NCBI GenBank assembly: GCA_013399305.1
Contig: VXAI01000067.1
Coordinates: forward strand, 1,556,806-1,620,805
From: Rostratula benghalensis
Lineage: Eukaryota; Chordata; Aves; Charadriiformes; Rostratulidae
Length of the DNA stretch: 64,000 nucleotides
Reading direction: 5' to 3'
The notes below the pieces were generated by a model that ran no database searches, was not told the origin of the DNA, and saw only the letters and a program-made list of their open reading frames with translations. A program made the translations under genes and the position numbers. Positions 26,271-37,800 of the stretch are shown piece by piece (position 1 is the first letter of the stretch; every line of letters starts with the position of its first letter).

Positions 26271-28498
26271 GAAATGAATGTGAAAGTTTCCAGTTGCTTG
26301 GCCAGCAACTAAAGTATTTTTTACTTCTACAAATTCACTCAAAATGCCTATTCAAAAATCTGCCCCATAAGAAAGGTTTCATATTTGATGATAAACATCA
26401 TGTGAAAAACTAGAATGATGCTCTTTTCACTATTAAAGGCAATGAGAAAAAACCAAGGCATGATACGCTAGAAAGAAAGTTATATTTCAAGAAAGCATTA
26501 CTCCATCTTTTTTTTTTTTTTTACGAGCCATTTCCCAGTGCTAGCAGTAACACACAGTAAGGCTTTTGAGGAGGGCATTTCACTTAATAGAACAACTTGG
26601 CATATCCTGTTTCATCTAAAGAAAATACTTACCTAGATTGTGTATCATCATAACCTCAACATTTTTAAAGTAGAATATGTCATGATAAATGATTTAGTTA
26701 CTTTGCATTACAATCACTTCTCTTACAGCACTCTTACCATGGGATGCCACCAGATTCTCTGTATTTAACTACTTTCCAATCACAATTTTAGAGGCAGAGG
26801 CAAAAGCTGTGAAAGGAAAAGCTCCTGAATGATTCTATAATCAGTTTTAAATGGATATGCGTATCTACTGTGTGTTAATGCTTCATACTCTTAGTAGTGT
26901 ATATAGAGATGTAATATGTAAAATGGCATTGGGATGAATTCTAAATTTTCATATCAGGCTTCTGAAGGATGAAGAGTAATCAGCTTTTAAAGACTGCCCT
27001 TTTCTTTAGTACTGCACTGTACCTCAGAAGTATTATAAGAATTATCATTTGGGAGCTTAGAAAATTACTCAAAATATGCTTTGCATTGATAGTAGTCTAT
27101 CTGTGACTGGAGTCTTTTGAAATGGGCTTCTAATTTAAATCATCAGTCATATTGTCATGTTGCTGTGGGCTTTTCAGGATTGCTCAAGCTCACTGAATCC
27201 TGCTTCTCATACTGTGTCATCTTTGAAATATCTTTTTATTATGCATGTTTTCTATTTGTCAATGGCCAGCTTTCCAAGTTACACATGAAGAACATAATTA
27301 AGACTAATCTTCAGTACTGTCATATCTTGCCCCACAATTCATTTTCATCTGTTCTGATAACTGTATCTGGTAAACAGATAGAAAGAACCACCAAATACTG
27401 CCATAGTGCCTCTATTAAAAAAAAAAAATCAGGCAACTGTTTCCCATCACACCACCCAGAGGTCTGAATCTATGCCCTGAGCTTCACCTGTGAGATACTG
27501 AAAAGCAGAGGTAGATATCTTCGGTGTTTTTTGTAGACTATGTAATTTCATATTTTCTTTGAATTCTCCTTTCAGCGAAAAAGAACCATGTGTTGGTTCA
27601 CACCAGTGTATCAATCTGCCTATTGTTCTTGGTATTTTTAGCTTCTGCTCAATATTTTCTCATTTTTAATTTTTCAACAAGTGGAAACTATTGTATGCAC
27701 TGGTGGCAACTGTGATCTCATATGGTCACAATAAACACCTTATAGCAAGTCAGAGCCATCACAGATTGCTTTACCACCTCAGCTGTTCATAGAGAAAAAC
27801 TAGCCAAGTACAATTCTGAATGCATCTTCAGGCACAGACTCATGCAGAAACTCATTAGAACTTCTCATCATAAGAATTCCGATTAAGCTGGAAAACATAA
27901 AACGCTTCAGGCCAAACAAGCAAGTGTGTCATTGTATATAGATCTCTTTTATGTAATTCTTGTAAATCATCTTCCAGAAGATGGCTTTAAATGCTGAAGC
28001 GTAATTAGGATAATTACTGCTTTGCAAGTAGCAGGAAGTTGTATCCAGTAGGGACAAACGAGCCAGTTTGAAGAGATGGGGGAGGAATATGAAAGAAAAC
28101 ACATCATCCCAAACACTGGTGCTGAAAGGATTCAGAATTAATTTCAGACTATTTAAAGAGTTTGCTTCATCTTGGAAATATTTCATTTTGGTGACATTAT
28201 TCCCTACAGGGCTAATAGATTCTTTTAAAAATATGCTTGGCTCCCCAAGAGTCCTGTTAGATATCTTAAAAATTGAAGAGTTCAGTAGAGTGAGGAAATA
28301 GGAAAAAGAGCTGAAATTCAGCATGACCCTCTGACAAGGGCTGGGTTGAGAGAAATCACTGGAAACAGGACATCACCACTATTAAAAAGATTGATTTACA
28401 GTAAGTACCAGACAACACCAAGCCATAAGATACTTAGCCTGACGTGATATACACTCTGACTGCTGCAGAACTTTCAGAGACTTGCAAACTTCAGAAAG
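26271..28498. other. Non-coding DNA, nothing recognised
   Basis: AT-rich, with a T run at 26509-26522 and an A run near 27418-27428. A splice-like pair on the - strand at 26738-26806 encloses 69 nt that has stops in all three frames, so it is not coding. Confidence 0.5.
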
Positions 28499-28537
28499 TA
28501 AAAACCAAAACAAACAAACAAAAAACAAAACAAGGAC
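28499..28537. repeat. (AAAC)n-like low-complexity tract
   Basis: The + strand is composed of A runs of 3-6 separated by single C over about 35 bp. It lies directly beside the C-rich G-quadruplex motif that follows. Confidence 0.8.
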
Positions 28538-28538
28538 A

Positions 28539-28563
28539 CCCTCCCAACTCCCACTGCCCCCCC
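28539..28563 (-). other. Potential G-quadruplex motif on the - strand
   Basis: The + strand has CCC at 28539-28541, CCC at 28543-28545, CCC at 28550-28552 and seven C at 28557-28563. The complementary strand therefore has four G runs of at least 3 with loops of 4, 4 and 1. This meets the usual sequence rule for an intramolecular G-quadruplex. A 12-C run follows at 28623-28634. Folding and function are inferred only. Confidence 0.6.
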
Positions 28564-28622
28564 AGCCATCCCTGAGCATTGGGCTGAAGAAGTGAAAATG
28601 GATATGAAAACACTTAGTATCA

Positions 28623-28634
28623 CCCCCCCCCCCC
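28623..28634. repeat. Poly(C) run, 12 C
   Basis: An uninterrupted run of 12 C on the + strand. It is likely to be polymorphic in length and error-prone in sequencing. Confidence 0.9.
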
Positions 28635-31600
28635 GACCCAGCAACCTGCATCTTTTTTGAGGTTTGATTCTAAAAGTTGCATCAGCTGGGAGCGTGTTCC
28701 CTATAGTTTTAGAAATTTTTTTTTTTAATTTGAATATTAGTACAAAGTAATAAACAGGTGGTAGGAATATGGGGACTACACCCCAGGGGAATAGAAGATG
28801 CTTGAACTCAGCGAGCCCAGGGGGGTTGAAAAGCTCAGATATATTTTGCATCCCAATTTATCCACCAGGATATCAGAATTTTTAGAGATTCTTTAATAGC
28901 CACATCAGTGCTAATTTTATGCTAATCTCTTGCTGTGCATATCCATGATCGTTAAGACTTCGGGAGACTGGATGATGCATACAATAACTGATCATTTGTT
29001 AAACAGAGACTTAATGGAAAATATCTGATAAATTTAAACATTAACTTTGTATTTGTTTCCTGTACAGCTGTACACAATAGGAAGTTATCTGGCTAGCATT
29101 AATGTGCTCTATTTTTTGTGTGATTGCTTTTGTTAACTAATATGTCACAACATAAAAGCAGACCTTTTTAGAGAATACAAGAATATTCAGCCAAGGAGTC
29201 ATGCTTCTTTTCCATTTCTATATTACAAGAACAAAACTGCTACATGATTTGAAAGAATAAAATAATTTCCCGCTTTTGATTTACCTGAGCCTCATTAAAT
29301 CTCAGTTTAACCATCTTAATTTCCATAGATTAATCCTACCTCCTGAGATAATTTTTAAAGTTGTAGCCCATAACAAAGCTCTCCTGCAGATAAAACAGAA
29401 AAACCTGTTTTTCTTGGCTGTGCTGATCAACTTCACTCATGTTGCCAAAGACAAATATCCCAAAGCAGTCAAAACTGCATTTAATAAAACCTGGCTGTGC
29501 ATCATTTGTTCTTTAATATGAGTAAATGCAGCCTTCAAAGGTTACAAACTCCTGTTAGTGTTAGTTAGTTAGTTCCAAAAAAGTAGCCTTCCACAATACC
29601 AATGTATACCTGCCTTTCTTGGAAATTAAAATACAGCTCTGCTTTCACAGAAAGAAAAATAATTTTGTCTAAATCCAATTCTACTTAGAAATCTGTGCTC
29701 TGGAAGTAAATAAAATAATTACATTGAGAAATACTGTTTTGCAACTTCTGTAATTCTGTTCATATGCTGGGAGCCCAAGGGATGGCTTTCATTTAGTTTT
29801 ATCCCTCATGGTTCAAGGCACAGGGCTCTCCTTTCACTGTTGGCTGCTCAACCAATTCTGCCCCTGAACCAATTCCAACAGTATTTATGAATGTTATTTA
29901 GTGGGAAATCTTAACGTAGGATACACTGCAGCAAATCTCTATGTACAAAGATGAGGGCATGAACTAGTCTAAGTTTGCAACCATGACCAAATTTTACCTC
30001 TGTGGTTACACATAACGAGTTGGTCTGGAAAGGCAGGACCTTGACACCACCCAGACTGTTGTGTCCCTCCCAAAATGCCATTCTGGGCACCTGTTAAACC
30101 ACAGAGCATTGGGATAGGCAGGACATCACCTGGTCACCCCTGTGGAATACAGGCAGCTCTGAAAGGGTTAGGTCACCCTGTAAGGGAGCTCCTCTTGTGC
30201 AGGACTCCTCACCGGTCACATCACCCACTGCAAGCCTACTTGTGGTGGCTAGAGCAGCTTTCATTAAGTAACTGCCACAAGACTACAAGGGAGTGTGAAC
30301 CCCAACTCATCGCAGCCTTGCAAAGACATGCAGTATGACAGTCAGCAGTGCCCTAGCATGTTAAAATGTGCTTCAAAATTTGTGTAGGCTGACATATCTT
30401 GGAGAATTCAGCAGAATAAAGCCTTGGATCAATGTGCTTGAGAGGATTACTCATGATTTGGAAGCTTGATTATATGACTCAGTGTCTCCCATTTCTTACT
30501 ATTTATTAGATTTCTCAGCACTACTTCGGGCTACTTAGGGGCAAAAGAAGAAGAAAGTGCATTTTAGTATTTTCAGCTTCCACTTCCTTCCTCATAGTTC
30601 AACTTCATAACTTACTAGGTTCCTGTGTGTTAATAGAAAAGGGAAGGTGCTAAGAAAACCTGTAAGGATAGTTGTCTGCCACAAGTTTGTAAGTTACACC
30701 TGATGACAGTTTGTGTAGGCATTTACTGTAGTATTTACTCATCTGTGAAACAAAAGGGATTTTGTGCTCTCAAAAGTCTTCAATTTTGATAAAATTCTAA
30801 CTCAGCAATATATTATTCTCATCTAAAAGAATATACTGATGAAAATATTGCATGCAGATTTGGAATCCATGTGTTGCTGTAAATTATATGGGGACACATA
30901 CATAGTTTTTCAATTAACATTTTTCTCTCAGATTATTTTCTATTCAGTTACTCAAGTTTGAATTAATTACATGTAGGTATTATGTGGCTATGCAGCTACT
31001 GGGCTTGCTATGCTATAAAAAGGACAAAGTTTTCTTGGGATCCCCCTTGGTCTGAATGTATAGCCAAAAGCTTATGCACATTTAATTTTCTGTTCATAAA
31101 ACACTTACAGAAAGTGGAAGACCCCATTCAGATCTGACAAAAGTTTTAATTTATAATATCTAATTTATAATGTAAGCTATGGCAAATCAAACTTGATTAG
31201 CAGTAAAAGAGACAAGACAAGACAGATGCTGATCACTATTTCAATATATTAGTAACCTGCAATGAAGTCACAGGATTTAAAAGAATTAGAAAATAATCAA
31301 AAGACTAAAGGAGAATTCGCTTTCTGTCATGTTTTGCACCTATTAGTGTCAGCGCTGTTAATAACTGATATTTTTGTATTTAGCCATATACTGAAATGAG
31401 GATTTGACCCTGCATATTTTAAGTATCCAAAATCCACTGACATGAGTTTGAGATAACCAAGATGAATTTTGATCTTGGAGTGTTGAGAGGGGAAAGGAAC
31501 ACAACACTGTTTGATGGGTTTACATAAAAGCTTTTCAAACTCATCATATTTCCGATATTCACATAAATTATGTGCAAAAAAACCACCCTGACAATATTTC

Positions 31601-32417
31601 TTCAACAGATGCCACCACCTCCCCCGGGCCTCAATAGAAATTGATAATATCCATGGAAAAGTCTGACTGGAATTCAGCAAAACATGCTACACTTCAGCTA
31701 CCATTTCAATGGGGAATATTTAGTATGTATCTTAATAGGCAACTTTTTCCTATTCTTTTTTAGAATCAAGTAAGAAAAACTATGTTAATGCAATGGAAAG
31801 CTGCACATTTAAAACATCAAAAGTTCAGAAGCGTAAACATCAGTAGTAATGTTAAGTTTCCATACTGCTGCTGTATTATGTTCCCTACCATCCATTTTTG
31901 CCATTACTTCTGGTTTAATTTATTACTATTTACCAAAAAAAAAAAAAATCTAAATGTGGCACAAAACAGAGTAGAGTCTCTGCAGAAATCCAGGTTTACA
32001 CATCCAGGCAATACTTTTAATGGTGAACCCTTGTAGTATTGTTCCATGTAGAAAAATACTTGTTTAAATACAGCCACATATGGTTCCATACATATTGTCC
32101 CTCAAAAATGTTCAGATATAACCAGCTAACAAGGTGATCTCTCCCTGCCCCAGCTGCTCCCCAATGTCCTTCCCCCATTCCCTAATTGCCAGTTCTCAAA
32201 GTGTAACTAAATGAGAGAAGTCAATTTAGTTTATTCTAGTCTCATCAGCATCAGGTTTTTCATTCCCACGGGGCCCACAGTTACTCTTAGTGACTGCTTC
32301 ATCCCCAAATGACACAATCAAACCCCCACACTCTTCAGTGTCAGTAAAGGTATGAACTGAGTAGAAAGGGCTTGGCAGGTGATCCTGGAATGCCAGAGCA
32401 GTTACCAACCCCTACTC
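28635..32417. other. Non-coding DNA with a small GC-richer patch
   Basis: Mostly AT-rich. 30020-30330 is richer in GC and carries an 87-codon + frame with no recognisable motif. A GTTA-repeat scrap lies at about 29556-29572. Open frames at 31327-31680 (-) and 32226-32408 (-) have no family resemblance that I recognise. Confidence 0.5.
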
Positions 32418-32527
32418 TGAGAGACAGAGAAGAGACAGGTATTACTCTATTTCACTTGCCCAGAATCATCTGGGAAAATGGCAGCTACACACAACAGTCT
32501 CCCTCTGCCCAGCCCTCCAAAGCAGAG
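32418..32527 (-). mobile_element. Probable MIR-type SINE remnant
   Basis: The + strand carries GAGACAGAGAAGAGACAGGT, then CACTTGCCCAGAATCATCTG, then AAATGGCAGCTAC and CTCCAAAGC. This is in the order of the reverse complement of MIR (CAGAGAGGTTAAGTAACTTG, CCCAAGGTCACACAGCTAG, AAGTGGCAGAG, CTCCAAAGC). It is diverged and gapped, so an ancient insertion. There are no flanking duplications. Confidence 0.45.
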
Positions 32528-35500
32528 AAGTGAAAAATACATCTCTAGGAGGGGAGACTTACCAAACAGAAATCTGTTATTTACACAGTCCTTCTTTAGT
32601 GTAAAACCTCCTTTTTACACTACATTGGCATAACAGGGTACTCACTGAGACGGCCAACACAAGTTTCACACTCCTGCATTTATAGTGCCAAAGGAGCCAA
32701 GGATCAGTACTGCCATGAGTTAATTTCATCCTTTTAAAATCTATAGGCCAGCAGAGACTGGTGTGCTTGAAGGACAGCACTTTTCTCCATTTGTAAATAC
32801 TTGCATCAGTCTTTCTGAGCACTCACAGTCCTAGGCTGGTAACATTTTTTGCTGGTTGTGTACTCGTTACTCAGTCAGTTACAGCCAGCTTAGAAACGAC
32901 GGAGGAGAAAGAGCCCAGTATGAACCTTCTTGACTATTACTCCTTATTGGAACTAAGATTCACCTCTTTTCCTGCATAATAGGCCTATGTAGAGAGAAAA
33001 ACAAATGCTCATTCCATTGAAAAAACATTTTTCCTTTAATCTCCCTTAGATCAGGCCATTTCCAGATGAGTATTTCTTCACTGCCTGAATTTCTAGATGA
33101 ATTTCCGCTGGGCATTCCATAAGAGCTCTTGCTTTTAATAGGTCATACATAATATTTAGTATGAAGGCTGCATACATATAGAGACATTATGCTACTATGG
33201 TAGGCTACAGCTCTACTTTCAAATATTTTGGTATAATCAAGCACTGCATCATTCTCCCAGCTCCTCAGTGGCACACTCCCACCACTACTTGGGGTTTTTT
33301 TTTTTTTCTCCTCCCTTTCATGACATCTGTTCCTTCCCCACAGGTACCCTTTCTGAATTATATGCTGTCTGTCTGAAGTGTTCACTCACTCCTAAAATCT
33401 CATTCTTACTTTAGTTAGATAGTCTGCAGAATTATTTTCTCCAGGAGCTGGAGGCCATTATTCAGTGAGCCTGCCTTTTTATTTGCCCCTTGCGTTTTAA
33501 GCATCCAGAACAAAATACCCAAGTGTACACAAAATCAAGTTACAAAGTTTTGAACTTGTCTTGTGATAAATCTTTTCCAGGGAGAGGGATGCTCACTCGT
33601 CTCTGGAAAAGATTAACCCTTAAGAATGCAAGAATCCAAAGCAATTTAAGCTAGGTCACGTGCCATATTATATTTTAACAGAGACCTAAAAGTTTTAGGT
33701 AAAGGTAACAAGATCTGCACCACAATCGTGCAAAGCTTTTGTACTATCCAAGAATCTTTTCTTGCCAAAATACACACAAATGGGAAGCCTTACTGCCATA
33801 AATAGTTACTTAGAGGCACAAATATGTAAAGATTCAGGCCATAATGAATAGAACATAACAGACTCAATGCGATTTTAATGAAAGTTTGTAGCAATGCAGA
33901 AGTTTTTTATCAGCTTCAAATTTACCTAGTTTCTTCTTGCAGGCAGATTTTCAATTTGCCTGAGTCTCGTGTTTTAGATTTTCTAATACATAAAACAACA
34001 AACAAACGATTATTTTTAATAATAACAGACCAAAAGCTTTGACAAATATCTCCTTATAACTGACCACTGGTCAGTACATCTCCAGTGTTCAGCGTATTCT
34101 CCTCTCTTCTGTAAACAAATCAGAGGCTATATTTCTATTTAAAAACATATAGAAAAAGCACAACATAAAAACATACCTCCAAGTAAAACAATCTAGAGCA
34201 GTAACAGAAACTTTTCAAAAGAGGGCTTGAACATAGTAATAAAATCACCAGCCAAGTAAAATGAGCAGACCTCATGGGCAAAGAGGAAAGCACAGAAGAC
34301 TTCCAAAGGTTGCTGAAAGACAATCAAACTGCTGAGACGAAGAAAAGAGGCAAGACTATTTAGATTTAATTCAAAGGAAATCCCCAGTAAACTAGAAATC
34401 TGATTTGCTGCATCCTCCCAACTATCCTAAGTATTGATCCTGGCTGACTTGACCAGTGCAAGATGAGCCTTTGCACCGAAGCAGTGAAAGGTAATGCTGA
34501 GCTGCCCTTCCTGCACTGGGAAAGTCACTTGGGAGTAACCTGAAGAAAACAAGTAACTTCATATATCACATAATGATGACAAAACATTAGCTTGGTTCCA
34601 GCTTCTTTACTCACAGCCCTTTGCCAAAAGTTTAAGTTTTTAACATCAAAGAAGTTACTTGGTTGCTTTGTATTTAAAGAAAGCATTCGCCCAACAGGCT
34701 GACAGCAGTCAGCTACTGCAGTGCACAGCCTTCAGTCAACACAGGGTAAATCTAGTCCAAAAATCTGACTCTTCCATGCAGCGGGGGGAACAAAACAAAA
34801 CCAACAAAAAACAGATTAAATACTTGTTTTCAGTCAGAAGGAAAAGATGACAAATGAAACAGAAAAATGTGTCACTTATCTGAGGTTTGAACTAAGTCTC
34901 CAATAAAGGAGAGACTGCAATTGAAATTTTCAGGAGAATCTCATAGGTATCCAAAATTAAGCTGTGCTGAAATAGTCAAAGTTTGCCAGAAGGAGAAGTC
35001 ATAGCCCTAGAACAAAGTTTATTGAGGACGGAAAATATTTCAACATTGAAAATTCAATAAGGAATCCAAAACTGTACAGAACATGATACTTTTATGTGAG
35101 TTGCAATACTGAAAAGTACCCACCAAGCACCTTGTTTCAGGTAATTCCTCTTCAGTGCATATTTGCCTACTATTATTCCTCTGACAACACTGGTCCATAT
35201 TTATAACGTAGTATTTGCTTTATTTTTCTAATTTTAATATCAAGGCTGGCAGGTCGACATAGGAACCTTGTTATTTATTGAATACTATGCCAACTGGAAA
35301 TGGTAGCATATTATTTTGAATACCATATATATAAAACTGTTTTGTCAGTCACAGCAATTGAACAAAAGCTCTTTAAATCTTAGCTTCTTCATTAAAGTAA
35401 TGGGTAGAAATGACTAATTAGTCCTAAAAAACAGTTCAGAAAAAAAAAGGCCTCCTCTGGTTGCCCAGTAGTTTCAGATATAGAGTGACTAATGCGGTCA

Positions 35501-36807
35501 TTAGTCTAGAAAACCAACATCTGGAATCGACAGCCAGACAGTACCACACCATATTAAGACAAATGGACAACAGTCTCAAGGAGAAAAATAAAGCATAATC
35601 CAAACAAGTTCATAATACAGAAACTATTGCAAGTGACAAGGAAACAGAAGGTGTGGTCTTTAGACATGGCAAGAGAGGAGAAGGAGCAGGAACACAAGAT
35701 ACCATTGAGGCAGGTACTGGGAAGAGGCTGCCCATCCCCTTTTCAGAGTGATGCTGCCCCACAGACGGCTGCAGGAACCAGGAACTACAGTCAGCAGCAC
35801 GGACAATTCTAACTGAACTGCTGTACCACACTCAGGAGCAGAAAGTGCAAAACTACTGTCAGCAAATAAACCTGAACAGAATTAAGGAACTGCTGAAACA
35901 AATGAAAGAAAATCAATTTTTGTTCCCAACAAAATAATAATAATAATAAAAAAAATAGTGGCACGTTCTCTGTGCATAAACCATGGTTTATAGGCTTGTT
36001 AACTGCTCTGAGTAGGGGAAAAGAATCTGCAACGACTTGAAACAGGACAAAGAGGGGAAAAAGGAAATTCGATGAGACTCCCTTGAGGCTAAATGAAAAC
36101 ATTCGGAGATACCACAGTGAAAAAAACAGTCCAAAACAGAAAATACAAATATTTTTGTCCTGTCAACCAGCCATTCTTGTTTAAAATCCCTGTAGAGGTT
36201 CCAAGCAGTAACATTGAAAAAACTTAGCTACTATTTACAATTCTATGATTTTAGTTTGCTAGGCTCAGGAGCAGTAATTCCGTCACTACAGTTCCCTTCT
36301 CTTTAACACCCCTGAACAGGGCACCCCCTCTATGTCACACAGTCAAAGAGAAACTCCGCCACCTCTCAGTGACTTCATTACCACCACAGCCACATCTCAC
36401 CCAGACAGCAGACCTCATGCACTAAACCAACATTGAATTAGGTCACAAACTGGAGTCCAGACACTTCCCATTACAATTCATGAGAGCCACACATGATCAA
36501 AAGTTTCCAAAGACGTTAAATGTAATCACTGGTTTTGTGTCTAATCTGCTTAAAGTAAAAGATGGAGAATTGCCAAAGGCTGTTTAAAAGGAAAAATACA
36601 ATAAAAAACCCCCAACCAAACACAGCTTAGTTCATTTTTACCTTCTCCCACAGCTGCCAAGTAAATTTAATAAGTCTTTGTTTTATGAAGCATCCTAAAA
36701 GCAGTCCAAAAGCAATTCTATATAGCCAAAAGGTACTAAACGAATAGACCTTCACTATAACACACAACCACTTTTTGGACCCATAAAAGTGGCTCCAATT
36801 TTACATT
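32528..36807. other. Non-coding DNA, nothing recognised
   Basis: AT-rich unique-looking sequence with T runs at 33296-33307, and an (AAT)n stretch treated separately. Open frames on both strands are short and overlap each other without protein-like features. Confidence 0.5.
35931..35955. repeat. (AAT)n microsatellite
   Basis: About six AAT units followed by an A run on the + strand. Confidence 0.85.
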
Positions 36808-36845
36808 TTTGGTTTGTTTTTTGTTTTGTTTTGTTTTGTTTTCTT
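36808..36845. repeat. (GTTTT)n microsatellite
   Basis: The + strand holds GGTTTGTTTTTT followed by four GTTTT units. The slightly irregular first units suggest growth from a T-rich seed. Confidence 0.9.
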
Positions 36846-37014
36846 GTGTATATGTTAACATGTTTAACGACCCAAGATTGGAAAGGCTCTCGTAAAATTA
36901 TCAACTCTTTCCTAATATCCAAAATGTTTCCCAATTGCCCCTCTTTCATACATATCTGTGTGATGGCTCCCAGTTTATGCACAATGTGACTACTTCTCTG
37001 CTCCAAAAATTGTC

Positions 37015-37800
37015 TTTCCTTTTTTTCTTCAGGTCTAATTCTATTTTCTAACTTCAGATTTTCTCCAGGCTGTACTCGTAAATAAAATTTCCCCTTCTTT
37101 CCCTACAAAAGCAATGCCTGGTTTGCCAACCTACAGGCCCAGTTCATCCACAGCATCTGCTTTCTCCACCACTTTGTGTTGCTGTGGGCATTCCTGGCAG
37201 GAAGGGACTGAGCAACTTACCAGCTTTTTCTAGAAATGTTTTTGCCCTTCAGCTCTGACAACTTCCTAGCTAAAATACTCTAATTCTCTGTCCTAGCAGA
37301 AAGCTATCCTTATAATCCTAGACTTCTTTATCATATTTTTGTCTTTTTATTTTTAAATCTTTTCTCTCTTTTCCTAACCTTTTCTCCCTCTTTGATCTAC
37401 GCATCTAACGATTTCTTCAGAGGATATATGCAAAATATAAGCTCTTTTTCCTTATGTCATCCTTTGTTGCTTTCCACCTCTTCCCTATCAGCAAGACATA
37501 AGTTTTTCATCACTCTTCACTTTATCCCTTGTTTGTTCCAGTAACTCTTCTTCCTCGATCTCACTGCCATCTCCATACCATTTTCCCTAAGAGGTCACAT
37601 CTGTCCTGCTCTTTTGTTGCCTACCACACCCAGACTTACTTAAAAGCACTGTTCATACAACATTCAATATCTTCCCCCTCCCTTGGTCCTGTTTTCTCCT
37701 GATTCTCTCTCTACCTCTCTAATTCTCTTTCATTATGATGTTCACAAGAACCTTATCGTTCAACCTTTGGATCTCTTTCTTTTTTCTATATTGTATCTCT
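37015..37800. other. Pyrimidine-rich block, possibly an old dispersed repeat
   Basis: About 750 bp in which the + strand is strongly C/T-rich, with many TTTCTC, CCCTC and CTTCC words. No simple repeat period is visible and there is no coding frame. It shares the near-identical word CCTTATGTCATCCTTTG with a second block at 44030-44300 (CCTTATGTATCCTTTG), in the same orientation. This hints at a common ancestral repeat, but I cannot name a family. Confidence 0.4.

Noticed and set aside
26738..26806. - strand 69-nt segment between a good acceptor (CTTTTCCTTTCACAG) and a good donor (CATG-GTAAGAG)
   Set aside because: All three frames contain stops, so it is not coding. There is no transcript evidence to call a non-coding exon.
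31764..31769. 6-nt segment between TCCTATTCTTTTTTAG and GTAAGAAA, a possible microexon
   Set aside because: Six bases carry no coding information, and such AG/GT spacing occurs by chance in AT-rich DNA.
32226..32408. 60-codon - strand frame after a strong pyrimidine tract, with protein-like composition
   Set aside because: The best acceptor (GTCTCTCAG) is followed at once by an in-frame TAG. Only a less likely downstream AG would keep the frame, and no ATG is present.
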